From positions 71,949-131,984 of the forward strand of contig FN648436.1 in the NCBI GenBank assembly GCA_000310025.1: a stretch of 60,036 nucleotides of DNA, read 5' to 3'. Origin of the DNA: Ectocarpus siliculosus. Taxonomy: Eukaryota; Sar; Phaeophyceae; Ectocarpales; Ectocarpaceae. Shown here piece after piece: positions 46,732 to 56,900 of the stretch; within the stretch, counting starts at the first letter, position 1, and each line of letters begins with the position of its first letter. Made by a program: the position numbers and the translations under genes. Below the pieces are notes generated by a model that was given only the letters and a program-made list of their open reading frames with translations, did no database searches and was not told the DNA's origin.

Positions 46732-49700
46732 ATGCTTCGCGTTGTCACATTCGCTGCGGTGGTGGGGTGTTCCAATGGTTTCGTCGCACCGAACGCCGTC
46801 CGGGCAGGGAGCAACCCGACTCTCGAGGTCAGTCCGCTTTCTCCCCGACACAACAAACGCACGCGCGTCCTTACCCTTATCTGCGTCGTAGTCATGATTG
46901 GGTACATGTTTGTTGTCTCTGGCTGTACTCTGGTACGTGCTTAGACTCTCCACCGTGTACGCTACAGAGTGGTTGTTTCAGGAGCGCTTTGTCACGAGGG
47001 CCTTTTGAAAACATGAGTGGTCATGCACATAGAGATCATGCACAACCCTTTCTTGTCTCGTCCTCTATCAGACCCCAGCGGCGCGCCGAAGGCAGCAAGC
47101 AGTATACGTGAAACAGGTTGCTTACAGCGGACTTTATTCTGGTACAGCAGTGTTGAACTCTCACGCACTTGCACCGCTAGTCTGCTACCGACATAACTTC
47201 TACAAATGTCGATTTATTGTAGTATTGCACTGGACTTTGGTCTTCACCCTCCGGCCCTTCGTTCCTGTCCTTTTCATCGTCGGCGGATCTCTCTCCCTGT
47301 ATACGGATAAACAGAAAGGCAGGAGGATGGGAGATAGAGAAAAATGCGAGTAGACGGCGGGCATGGCACACAGCGGTAACGGCACTGAGTGCCTGATCGC
47401 GTCGACGTTGTTGAGTATATGAGGCTAATCCTCCTAACCAAAGTTAGTGAGCTTTTGGTGTACAAGATAGACGGCCCCTTCTACCCTAGCGTCGGGAGCT
47501 TTCTGTTGTTGTTGTTGTTGTCTCTACTTTAAAAAACCGTTCCGGTCTCCGCTCAGTACCTTCTCATGTCCGTATACTACGGTCCAACTGGCGCGGACTC
47601 CTTCCGTGGTCACAAGCCAGCTACCCCCAAAAAGGGGGCAGCTTTTTTGTTGGAGTTCGAATTCTAGACCTCCTCTCTCTCTGTGTCCGGTGACCTCACA
47701 CATCTGACGGAGTGTGTGCACACAGCCCAGCTGGTGCGTTCACGGGATCTGACCCACGCGCCGGGGGAAATGCTCGGGATTCTCGACACCCGTCGTCACT
47801 CGTTGCACCCTTCCGAAGCGTTGCCTGCTGTGTTTTGGCACGATTTCAAGTGCAATGGGGCATGCTCTCAACCCTAACCCTAACCCTAACCCTAAGTCAC
47901 ACCTCCAAGCGACAGGAATGATTGGGTGTCAATTCGATGTGTTCAGTGCTCACATCCCTCTAAGCCCTTCGTATCGGAACTGGCCTTGCATATATAGTTC
48001 CTCCTCTCTGTGTATAGGGCCGATCTTAACATTGACCTCCATCTGGACGTCCGTACTGTTTGGAACCTCTGCTTTCCGCTACACATTCTCCCCCAAGCGG
48101 CACACCGTACGGATGTCAGCGGAAGGACCGTCGGACAGGGCGCAGTTCCTGACGACTTCTGCTGCCGTGGCTGCTTCTGCCGTGATGCTGCCGTTGGTGG
48201 CCGTGGCGGATGAGGGGGAGGCAAGAGCGGTTTCAACACTCGTCTTGTTTTTTATCCAGCATCGGCCGCGCTATCCGGCTGACCAATGAAGAGACGTTAT
48301 GTTTTGTAGCGGGATAACAAACTTGTGTTCTTTCTTATTAGCATCGACGGCGCTGACCGGCTGACCAATGAAACCCGTAAGTCTCAGTGCGGTGTAAAAC
48401 ACGAAGTGCTTCTATAGGCCACTGGGACCCTGTGACCGATTGTCATGGGGGGGTCAACTTGCGTGTGTGCGTGTGTATGCACTGTTGTGGTTGGTTGTGT
48501 GCTTGCTTTTTTGAACAGGGTTTTGGTGGAGTTTAGAGCCACACTTGTCTCGCTGTTCGCGTTTTTTTTCTCCTTTCCGCCCATGGGAAGCAGACCGGAT
48601 CGAAACAGGTGAAGCTCGTGACTACCAAGCTCGGCGGGAAGCTCGAACCTTTCGCGGACGTCTCCAAGGGCTACCGCCTGGCGAAGCCACTGGGATGGAA
48701 CCGTTACGACGGGACTTCGGGGGAGTACACAGTCAAGATGGTGGACCTCGTTGACCCCACCACACTTATCTTGCTCACCAACTCGCCGGTCAAATCCGAC
48801 ACCGAGGTGGGGAGAGTGTTAGATTTCGAAGATGCCGTCCGTTCCTGCGTGTCAGTTAGATGTGGACCAGGCTATGTAGTTCTAGACCTCCACCTAACTG
48901 ATCATGCTCAAAAGGAGAGAACCACTGCAACCCTAAGGTTTCTGTGACGCTCGGGCCGCGCGTTACAAGGGCAAACTGCGGTGCAATGTTTCCCCGAAGC
49001 ATGCATGTAGTCTATCCTCTTTGGTCAGCACTGCGCGATTGCGTCGAAGTGGTGCTATGTAGTCTATGTACGAGGTTACTAGTAGATGAGTCAACGCAAT
49101 CGCCAAACTCCAGGTATTGGTCTCTAGGTTTTGGTGGAAGGCCGAGCCTAGAGGTCATTTTGTGCGTCCGCGCCTCCGATGGCTGGATTTAACCCCTGTC
49201 GGCGACGATCGGATCACGCCCTGCCGGTCGACCTAACGACCACAAGGAAGCGAGCTCTCCAAACCTACAACCAAAGCGATAGACCCTCTCTATGCCCCGA
49301 AGCCCACTCTCAACCATGCACGCTATGAATCCATCACAGCCTGCCGTGCGGTAGTGTGCTCTTCGATGCTCATGCTTTTTACCATCCCCGGATGCTCGTG
49401 CGCTTTTCTTTCTTTCGATGGTTCCGCCGGCCGTTGTCCGGCAGTTGTCCACGCTAGGATCCGCAACCCAGGTCGGCGAGAAGCTGAGCAAGGGGAGGGA
49501 CATGGAGTTGGTCAGCGCAAGGGATCGGGTCACAGAAGGCATCCGACTCTACGTGAGGATTTGTTGCCGCACGTCCTAGCCTGCTGCTATGGCTCTCTGT
49601 GCCCCCCTGTGCTCTCGCGAGTTGTTACCTCTCCTTTGTGGGTGACACCCGCAGTTTGTTTCGAGGCTAGTGATGATTTCCCCTCGGTAGACGACGTGTA

Positions 49701-50531
49701 CATTCGACCTGGAACTATTCCTTGGAACTATTCCATGTACAGCTCGCGTCCTACGTTTTCGACCTACACATGTACTGGTACGAAGCTTTTTCTTGTGTCG
49801 TAGATGACACTTTGGGAAGTGCCTCCGAATAGATTGCCGCAAAGCGTGGGTGTTGAGGAGACGCCATTGCTGTTTGTGGAGCTAGAGCACGCAACCATGC
49901 CTGATTTTACAAGTGCCCCGGTTGATGTTGTTCTGTTGTTTCGGCTTTCACACAAAGAGAAGCGGTCGCGCGAGCACAGAATCCGGGTGAAAATTCCTCA
50001 GAAGTTCCCCGCCCCCCCCGACTTGGCGGCATTCATAATGCGCCTGCTGCTGCTGGCATGATGCTGTTTTTCCAGGAGTCTAGTGTTGTATATGGATGCT
50101 GGAAGTTCCCGGAAGATTTCCGCCAACCATTGCTTTGACCAAGTTGTAACGTAGCTTCAACAATACAGGATATGCAGATGTTTTTGTGCTTAGCACCAGC
50201 TGGTACCATTCAGTGTATTGGCTAAACAGACTCAAGAAGACGCCCTGTTGCCAGCCGGTTTCCCTCCACTCACTTCAAAGGCTTCAGCACCCCCCTTTCG
50301 TCTGTGTTTATATATCGAACGGGGAACCTGACATGCATATATCCGCTGTGCTGCATCTTGGTGGGCCCGCAGGACTTCGAGTTCAAGGGAGGGGGGCGCC
50401 GCGAGCTCAAGACCCTCTCGGTGAACAAGAACAAGCTGTGGAACCTTACCCTGGGGTGCCCAGAAAAGGCCTGGGAGAAGCAAGAGGAGCCCTTCAAGAC
50501 GATCGTCGATTCCTTCTTGCCTCGGCTGTGA
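46732..50531 (+). CDS. PsbP-family thylakoid lumen protein
   Basis: Five exons: 46732-46827, 48098-48220, 48609-48806, 49445-49552 and 50373-50531 (TGA), giving 227 residues, all junctions phase 0. PsbP proteins support the oxygen-evolving side of photosystem II or related lumen functions. The N-terminus has a signal peptide and NGFVAPNAVRAG (plastid import). A second, thylakoid-transfer hydrophobic stretch follows (FLTTSAAVAASAVMLPLVAVADEG) with an AVA|D cleavage site. The PsbP fold is recognised from GYRLAKPLGWNRYD, GEYTVKMVDLVDP, LLTNSPVK, STLGSATQVGEKL, DFEFKGGGRRELKTLS, KLWNLTLGCPEKAWEK and KTIVDSF. Exon 2 may end with a GC donor at 48220 (gcaaga) or a GT donor at 48229; both keep phase and differ by three residues. 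No twin arginine precedes the second signal. True PsbP and a PsbP-domain paralogue cannot be told apart here. Confidence 0.88.
47872..47895. repeat. Interstitial telomere-type repeat (CCCTAA)4
   Basis: Four exact tandem ccctaa units, i.e. TTAGGG on the minus strand. They lie in the first intron of the PsbP-like gene. Confidence 0.95.
48257..48377. repeat. Repeated exon-like 35-bp segment in the PsbP-like intron
   Basis: agcatcggccgcgctatccg plus gctgaccaatgaa (about 48259) recurs as agcatcgacggcgctgaccg plus gctgaccaatgaa (about 48341). Each follows a pyrimidine-rich tract ending in AG, and the second is followed by cgtaag. Including them would break phase or add a stop, so they are left out of the CDS. 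Confidence 0.6.
49183..49255 (-). other. tRNA-like sequence in a PsbP-like intron
   Basis: The minus strand reads gtggtcgttaggtcgaccgg followed about 30 bp on by acaggggttaaatccagcc. These resemble A-box and B-box segments. No clean cloverleaf is visible, so this may be a tRNA-derived SINE fragment. Confidence 0.3.
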
Positions 50532-51061
50532 CGAGGAGGAGGATTAATGGTTGCAGCGGGTACATAGTCGCCACGTCGTCTGCTGTGGCAGGCACACTCC
50601 GGCGCTGGGGGCGCTAGAACGCCGGCGGCAATAGAGAACGAGGCACAGATACTTTTACCCGAAATAGATCGGGAAGAGAGCTTGGGGACTATCCTCAGGG
50701 CCATAGATAGGAGGGGGCCGGCGGATTGTACCTTTGTGAGCGCGGAGGTCATGCTGCTGTCGCGCGAACGTTTTTTTCTTTGTCAGGGCTCGTTTTGTGG
50801 CGAGCAGGCTTTCATTTGTGAACCAAATGGTTCAGAACTTAACAATAATCACAAGAGCTCACGGCGGTGGCTTGGGCGATCGATGGCCTCGGCGAGACAC
50901 CCAATGCGTCCTGCGCCAAGCTCGCCGATCTGGTAGTTGGATTTGTAGATGCGGACTATACCACAACCTGGACGGCGCCGGCAACTAACTGCCTATTTTT
51001 GTGGCAATCCACTTTTTTTTTCTACTTCGATGTTGTCGAAAGTTCAAGGAGGGAGGCGCGG

Positions 51062-51458
51062 TATCACCGGTCATCATAAATAAACGCCGTCTCGACAGAG
51101 CTGAAGGGAAGAAGAAGTTTATTGTGTATCCGCAGTCGGATTCACTCGTTGATGGTGTCGGCAACGGCTGCTTTTTTTGTGACAAGGCGCTTTGTTTTTA
51201 TACAATGTTGAAGAGAATATCGCGCAGCTTACGGCGTTGCTTGCTGCTTTGTTGTGTTGACTGCGGAAGCATGAGCACCGTCATTTGAGGTCCAATGCAG
51301 GCATGTTTTGCTGTGTAAGGTTTTCTTGTGTTTGGCCGACTACAGCAGACCTTTGTCAATTCCTATTTTGCGGACACAGAGTCTAAATACGTTGTTCCCT
51401 TCAGCGCTGTCGAGACAGCGTTTCATTTTCTTGTGTTGTACGGTGATGACCGGTGACA
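51062..51458. mobile_element. MITE-like element with imperfect terminal inverted repeats
   Basis: The left arm (tatcaccggtcatc...cgtctcgacagagctgaaggga) and the reverse complement of the right arm (tgtcaccggtcatc...ctgtctcgacagcgctgaaggga) match over about 50-60 bp with an internal length difference. No coding sequence lies inside. Confidence 0.65.
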
Positions 51459-51483
51459 CTCGCCTTCCTCTTTGCCTGTTTGG

Positions 51484-51608
51484 TGTTGAGAAGCACGATG
51501 ACCACTGGACCAGCCACTAGATCGACTAAATACTTCAAGTAGTTTAGTTTAGTCACTGGCTAAACTAGAGTGGTCTATCTACTGTAGTGGTCATCGTGCT
51601 TCTCAACA
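51484..51608. mobile_element. 125-bp MITE with perfect 23-bp terminal inverted repeats
   Basis: The left end tgttgagaagcacgatgacc(act) is exactly complementary to the right end (agt)ggtcatcgtgcttctcaaca. The 5-bp sequence tttgg flanks both sides (51479-51483 and 51609-51613), a likely target-site duplication. The inner part is also partly palindromic (ccactag...ctagagtgg). Confidence 0.88.
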
Positions 51609-53626
51609 TTTGGCATCGCTGACACAGGCGAGACCTACGCTGCATACATGCACCCAATCCCAATTACAGTGGAATCTTGCCGGCCCACATTGACAAGACT
51701 TTTTACAACGAACGGTTGACCTTTGGAGATACATAAAAGGCTAATCTTGAGCTTAGTGTACGTAGCGCCGGCGGCTCAGCTCAACCCTTGCAGCATCTGT
51801 CTTGTTTTTGCAAAAATCTAAGCCTCGGTTTCTTGATTCTTGTGAGTAGGCCGGCACACTCTGCGTCCTTATAGTGCAGGTGATTGAGTCGCGTTTCGCG
51901 TTGTGCGTGTGAAGCGAAATTTAGGAGGAAGTAGGCGGGGGCAAGGCGGGGGGGGTAGGGGGAGACGCGGAATAATTCTAAGGCGGAGAGAAAGCAAAAC
52001 TCATCCTCTCCACTACTCACATTTTGTCATATGGTGTGTCTGGCTGTGTGCGGTACACGACTACATACAGCCTTCACGCATACGATACACGCGCGCTAGC
52101 CTAACCGTGTGCTCTACAGGAGCTTTACGGATAAATAGGCCTGTGTCGTGCCTGTATTTTGCAATTGGCCTCATTTGCTTTCGGACAGCAGCAGGAAGGG
52201 GTGTTTCGCAAGGTGAGTTGTTGCGCCGAAGCGGGTAACGCAAGACAACGCCAGCGTTTGTGTGTGTGTCCACGTTCAATGGGACAACACCGCACATTGA
52301 GTGATGCTACTGTCGTAGTAGCCTGTACTGGTCGGCGTACGCGCCTTCCCTAAACTGTGCCATGAGAGCTTACTTCCAGATAGGAAAGGGCCGAGCTGAG
52401 GTATTGGTACCTATCTCGCCGCGTCCAATCCGGTCCATGTACATCTGCCTAAATTGTAGCCTAGGGCCTAGGGCGCAGGGGGCGACTGCCTACTTCGACG
52501 ATGGCGTATAGGGTGGGAGAGTCTCGAGATCCCTGTCCTTCGACTCGTTGCAGTTGCTCCCTGCGATGTTTGATTCTTTCTTCGCACTACCAATTCCGAG
52601 ATACACCGCAGGTCGTCGGCACAACCGACCGCAGCGTAGCGTAGCAACGTAGCCTCGACTTCTCACTACGATATCATGCATACTCTCGTGCGTAGTGCGT
52701 AGGCACATGAGCACCTGTTATTTGCCCGTGATGCCGCCGCGTGAACTGGAGCTTGGTCGTACTGATCGCTCGCTCTCAGTTCGGCGATCTGACTCCTTCC
52801 CACGAGCAAAACCTGTAGAGAACGATCATACAATGCACATTCTATTATAGACTAATGTCCTGCTGTGTGTGTACCCTCGGGATGGAAGCAACGATGTTGT
52901 ACCAACAGCAGTTCGGTAGCTCGCCACCCACGCCGCCCCTTCACAGACACCGATGTGGACACAAAGAAGCACAGCCCAGTTGCAGGATGTTCTGGAGTCA
53001 TGCTTGTGTGTAAGGATATGTTTGCGGCCGGTCGAGAGTATCAACGCTCTTCCAAACTCTGTAATGTGTATGTACCAGAGTTTTTGCCGAGCTTGGCTTC
53101 GGGCATGTCTTACATCATCACGACGTGCACAAGCCTTATTGGTGCTTAGGCACTAATGACGTATTGACTTGTACTTTCCCATACCAGAAATCGAATGTGA
53201 GACAGCTGTGTTGCAGTACTGCTGTACATTGACTGCTGTGGGAGGTCAGCAAAACCCGGTCTTTGATTCGGGACTGCGTGTTTTGTAGGTTTTCGACCCC
53301 ATCAATTTTATCCACTTGATTGTAAAGTGAAGACAACAACAACTCTGGCGCCAGTCTCTACCTTTCGGTACGTGTTTGACGTATCAGCCGATGCTCATGA
53401 CAAACCAACCATCACTGATCTTGAAGTACGAAGCAGATTTTCTCTCAAGACCGTCTGGAAAGACTTCCAACACTTTCCTTCGATTGGGGCATTTTCTCGA
53501 ACGAGAGCATGTGCATGCGTATTTTTTTCTACAGTACAGCCTTCGCATGTTTTTTCGATTAAGTTAATATATTGGATAAAGCATGCAAATGGGGGAATTT
53601 GGGTTTGGGTTAGGGTTAACGGTAGG

Positions 53627-53745
53627 GTCTGTGTACCCCCTCTCTATTATTTTTCCTCATAAAATTTATTTCTTGCAAAGGCCGTCTGTGTACCCCCTCC
53701 CTATTACTTTTCCTCATGACACTTTTTTTCTCGCGAAGGCGGTCC
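53627..53745. repeat. Two-copy tandem repeat (~58 bp)
   Basis: gtctgtgtaccccctctctatta...ttgcaaaggcc is followed by gtctgtgtaccccctccctatta...tcgcgaaggcg. It lies about 170 bp upstream of the ATG of the next gene. Confidence 0.85.
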
Positions 53746-53915
53746 CATTTTCTCAAACGTTTAACGTTGAAAACCAAGCAGGTAACGGATAGGCAGCCGA
53801 AGCAGCACGGGATCCGCGCGCCTGTCTCTCGCCGATGCTTCCCCCACAGCAATTTTCATTTCTTCTCCCTCTTCCTCCGCTTGTTCTGCTCTTCAGCGCT
53901 CCTTTTCCCTTGGAG

Positions 53916-56900
53916 ATGGACGCGAGCAGCCTGTTCGGGGGCGGGCCTCCCGGGGGCACCGCCGCCGCTGCTGCCACCTTCGCCCCCAGCAACGCAAGCG
54001 ATGACGCCCCCCGCTCAGCGGCTTCGCTGTTTGGCGGAGAACCCGAGGACAACCTGGCCAATCCGCCGGGATCAGGCGAAGGCCAGCAAATACAAGGCGT
54101 GCCGGACGACCTTTTCGGCGGCGGCGGTGCCGGCTCCGGAGGCTTCGGTACGTCGCCTTCACCGCAGGCTCCTTTTGGTGGGGGCTCCGCAGCTGGTACT
54201 TTCGGGGCCCCGCCGCCGGTGCCCGCGGGAGCCGTGCCGGAGGAGTTGTTCGGCGGTAACGGCGGGGGGGGTGCCGTTCCGCAGGAATTGTTCGGCGCTA
54301 GCGGTGGAGGGGGTGGTTCCACGTTTGGTTTCGGGGCAGAACACGGGACGAGGAGAACTAGCTCCGAGGTGCACACGAGCCCGCCAGCGACATCGGCGAC
54401 GCCGAATGCCCTTGGCGGGGTGTTCCCGGGGCGGTCATCACCGCCATCAATGTCGGGGGGCAGCAACCCCACGCCTGCGGGACCCCCGACCGCCTCCTCC
54501 AAGCAGGGCGACGGCGGCAGCGGAGGCTTCGGCGCCCCTCCTTCGAACGCGTTGGGCGCGCCGCCCGGCGAGCTGTTGGGCGGACCCCCTCCGCCCCCTT
54601 CTCCCGGCCACGACGCTTTCGGGGTCGCATCCTCCGTGCCACGGCCGCCGCCGCCGCCGTCCGACGCGGCAACAAGAAGCAGCAGCCTCGGCTCTTCCCC
54701 CCCCCCGCCCCCCCGGGCCCCCGGGGGTCCGCAGAATGATGGGTTTCCGCCAGGTGCTGCTGCGCTCTCGGCGCGCCAGCCGGGGGGGAGTCTTGGTGGC
54801 AGCCCTCCTTCCTCCGAGCTTGGCTCGCCTCCCGCTACGATGTTTGGGGCGCCCCCCCCCGGAGTTTTTGGAGCGCCGCCTCCCCCCGCGCCTGCCGAGC
54901 TTGGGTCTCCCCCAAGTTCGGTGTTTGACGCGCCATCGTCGGGGGCGTTCGGGCAGCCACCGCCAGGCGGCGGTCGTGGAGCCTTCGGAGCGCCACCTTC
55001 AGCGGCGTCGGGCCTTGGCTCTCCGCCATCTTCGGTGTTCGGTGCACCCCCCCAGGTGGGTTTTAGGCGCGCCGCTGTTTGGGCCGAACCGGTGGAATCT
55101 TTTGAAAGGCGTGATGGTGTTGTGGTGTTCAACAGAGTTGCGATCGGCGCTGCAGCCAGAGGCGTAGCAGGTTGATCGAACACCCCACGGAGAAAGTACG
55201 GCTGTGCGTTCTGGAAATCGTCGACAGTACTGAGTGTCGGGGTATCAAGTGCACTAGCCGTAACGAAGACCGACAGCCGCAGAACGCGTGTATCTTCAGG
55301 TCTTGATCATATTTGTTGATGGGGGCTCCGCACACATGTTATGGGCACAGGTGTACACCTTTGCGCGGACACTCAGTCCTGCTGGTGACGCCGGAAGACA
55401 TGTCTTTTTCGTGTGGGATGCACGACTAATCTGTTACACCCCCTGGCTGCAGCGCCGATCCGAACGTATTGGTTGCAAAGCTCTGTTGCTGCTCTGTGCA
55501 CACAAAAAACATGACGCGCCTATCGATTTTGGCAAGTGTAAGGGTTCGGATGTAGGTGCTAGCAAACACCTGTGAGGGGTCATGCAGATTTCGTGACAGG
55601 AAGCGGTTGTTTGGAATGAGTATCGATGGCAGTGGCACAAGGCTGGTAACCTGGTTCGCTAAACGAAGACATCAGAGGGGCTCCGGAGAATCGTTGTGGT
55701 GGCCCTCTCTACAAGTAACTTTTCTCCGTAGGGGATCGACAAATAGAACAAGCTTCTTCCAGAGCAACAACAGCTAGTTTCATTTGTCGCAAAGCCCCCT
55801 GGTAAAACGTGTTGTAGTTTCGTCGGGAGTATTCTAACGACACATGTGCGATGCTTGATGCGCTACCGCAGGAAGGGCCGATGCCACCTCGCCCGGGTTC
55901 ACGGACCGGGAGCCCTCCCACCGCCGTAGCGCTTGGCGTCGCGCCTCGGGACGCGTGCACGGCAGTAGCGCCGCAACCGCATTCTTGGGGCCGGCCAGGC
56001 CGCGACAACAAGCCTCCCGCAGCAGCCCCGATGGCTGGATCCCCTCCTTCTGCCGTGTTTGGGGGGGCTCCGCCTGGGTCATCCGTGGGGGGGTCGCCTC
56101 CTGCGGCTGGCGGGTCTAGGTCACCACCGCCTTCGATGTTCGGGGCGCCTCCCGGAGAATTGTTTGGAGGGTTACATTCGGCAGGAGTCGCGTCTCCTAC
56201 CCCCGCGGAATACGGGTCCCCTCCCGCAACGCGTGAACGCGGCCCGCCTACGGCCTCGGTGTTTGATTCGCCGTCACGGCAGGAAGCGTCTGAAGTGCCG
56301 CCGCAGCAGCCATCCGGGAGCTTCGGTGGTGGCGTCGGGGTAAAACGCCAAAGCGGGTCTCCTCCGACAACAGCAGACCTCGGCTCGCCTCCGGCCTCAA
56401 TGTTTGATGCGCCACCGCCGGCGGCCCAGGAAACGCCCGGAGTGCCGCCGCTGCAGCCACCCGGGAGCTTGGGCGGTGTCGGCGCAAGACACCCAAGCGG
56501 GTCTCCTCCCACAACGGCAGACCTCGGCTCGCCTCCGGCCTCGATGTTTGATGCGCCACCACCGCCGTCGCAGCAGGAAGCGTCCGGAGTGCCGCCGCAG
56601 CAGCCCCCCGGGAGCTTGGGCGGTGTCGGCGCAAGACGCGAAAGCGGGTCTCCTCCGACAACGGCAGACCTCGGCTCACCTCCGGCCTCAATGTTTGATG
56701 CGCCACCGCCGGCGGCCCAGGAAGCGTCCGGAGTGCCGCCGCAGCAGCCACCGGGGAGCTTCGGCGGTGTCGGCGCAAGACGCGAAAGCGGGTCTCCTCC
56801 CACAACGGCAGACCTCGGCTCACCTCCGGCCTCAATGTTTGATGCGCCACCGCCGGCGGCCCAGGAAGCGTCCGGAGTGCCGCCGCAGCAGCCACCGGGG

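Larger units (their letters stand above)
50532..53915. other. Intergenic region with small inverted-repeat elements
   Basis: It lies between the PsbP-like stop and the next gene's first clear coding sequence. No gene is recognised. It contains two MITE-like elements (51062-51458 and 51484-51608) and a tandem duplication at 53627-53745. 5' non-coding exons of the following gene may be hidden here. Confidence 0.5.

Noticed and set aside
46408-46953. 181-codon minus frame between the divergent genes
   Set aside because: Antisense to PsbP-like exon 1; no family features and no splice support.
47855-48289. Longer start for the PsbP-like exon 2 from the telomere-type repeat
   Set aside because: The NPNPNP stretch is the translated CCCTAA repeat. 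The acceptor at 48097 (cccccaag) gives the correct phase from exon 1.
49804-50061. 85-codon open frame (MTLWEVPPNRLP...)
   Set aside because: Lies in the PsbP-like intron 49553-50372 with no recognisable domain; most likely chance.
53716-55183. 483-codon plus frame and 476-codon minus frame over the first scaffold exon
   Set aside because: Shadows of the same GC-rich exon. The chosen frame alone has the repeated LFGG/VFGAPP motifs and a phase-matched splice to 55872.
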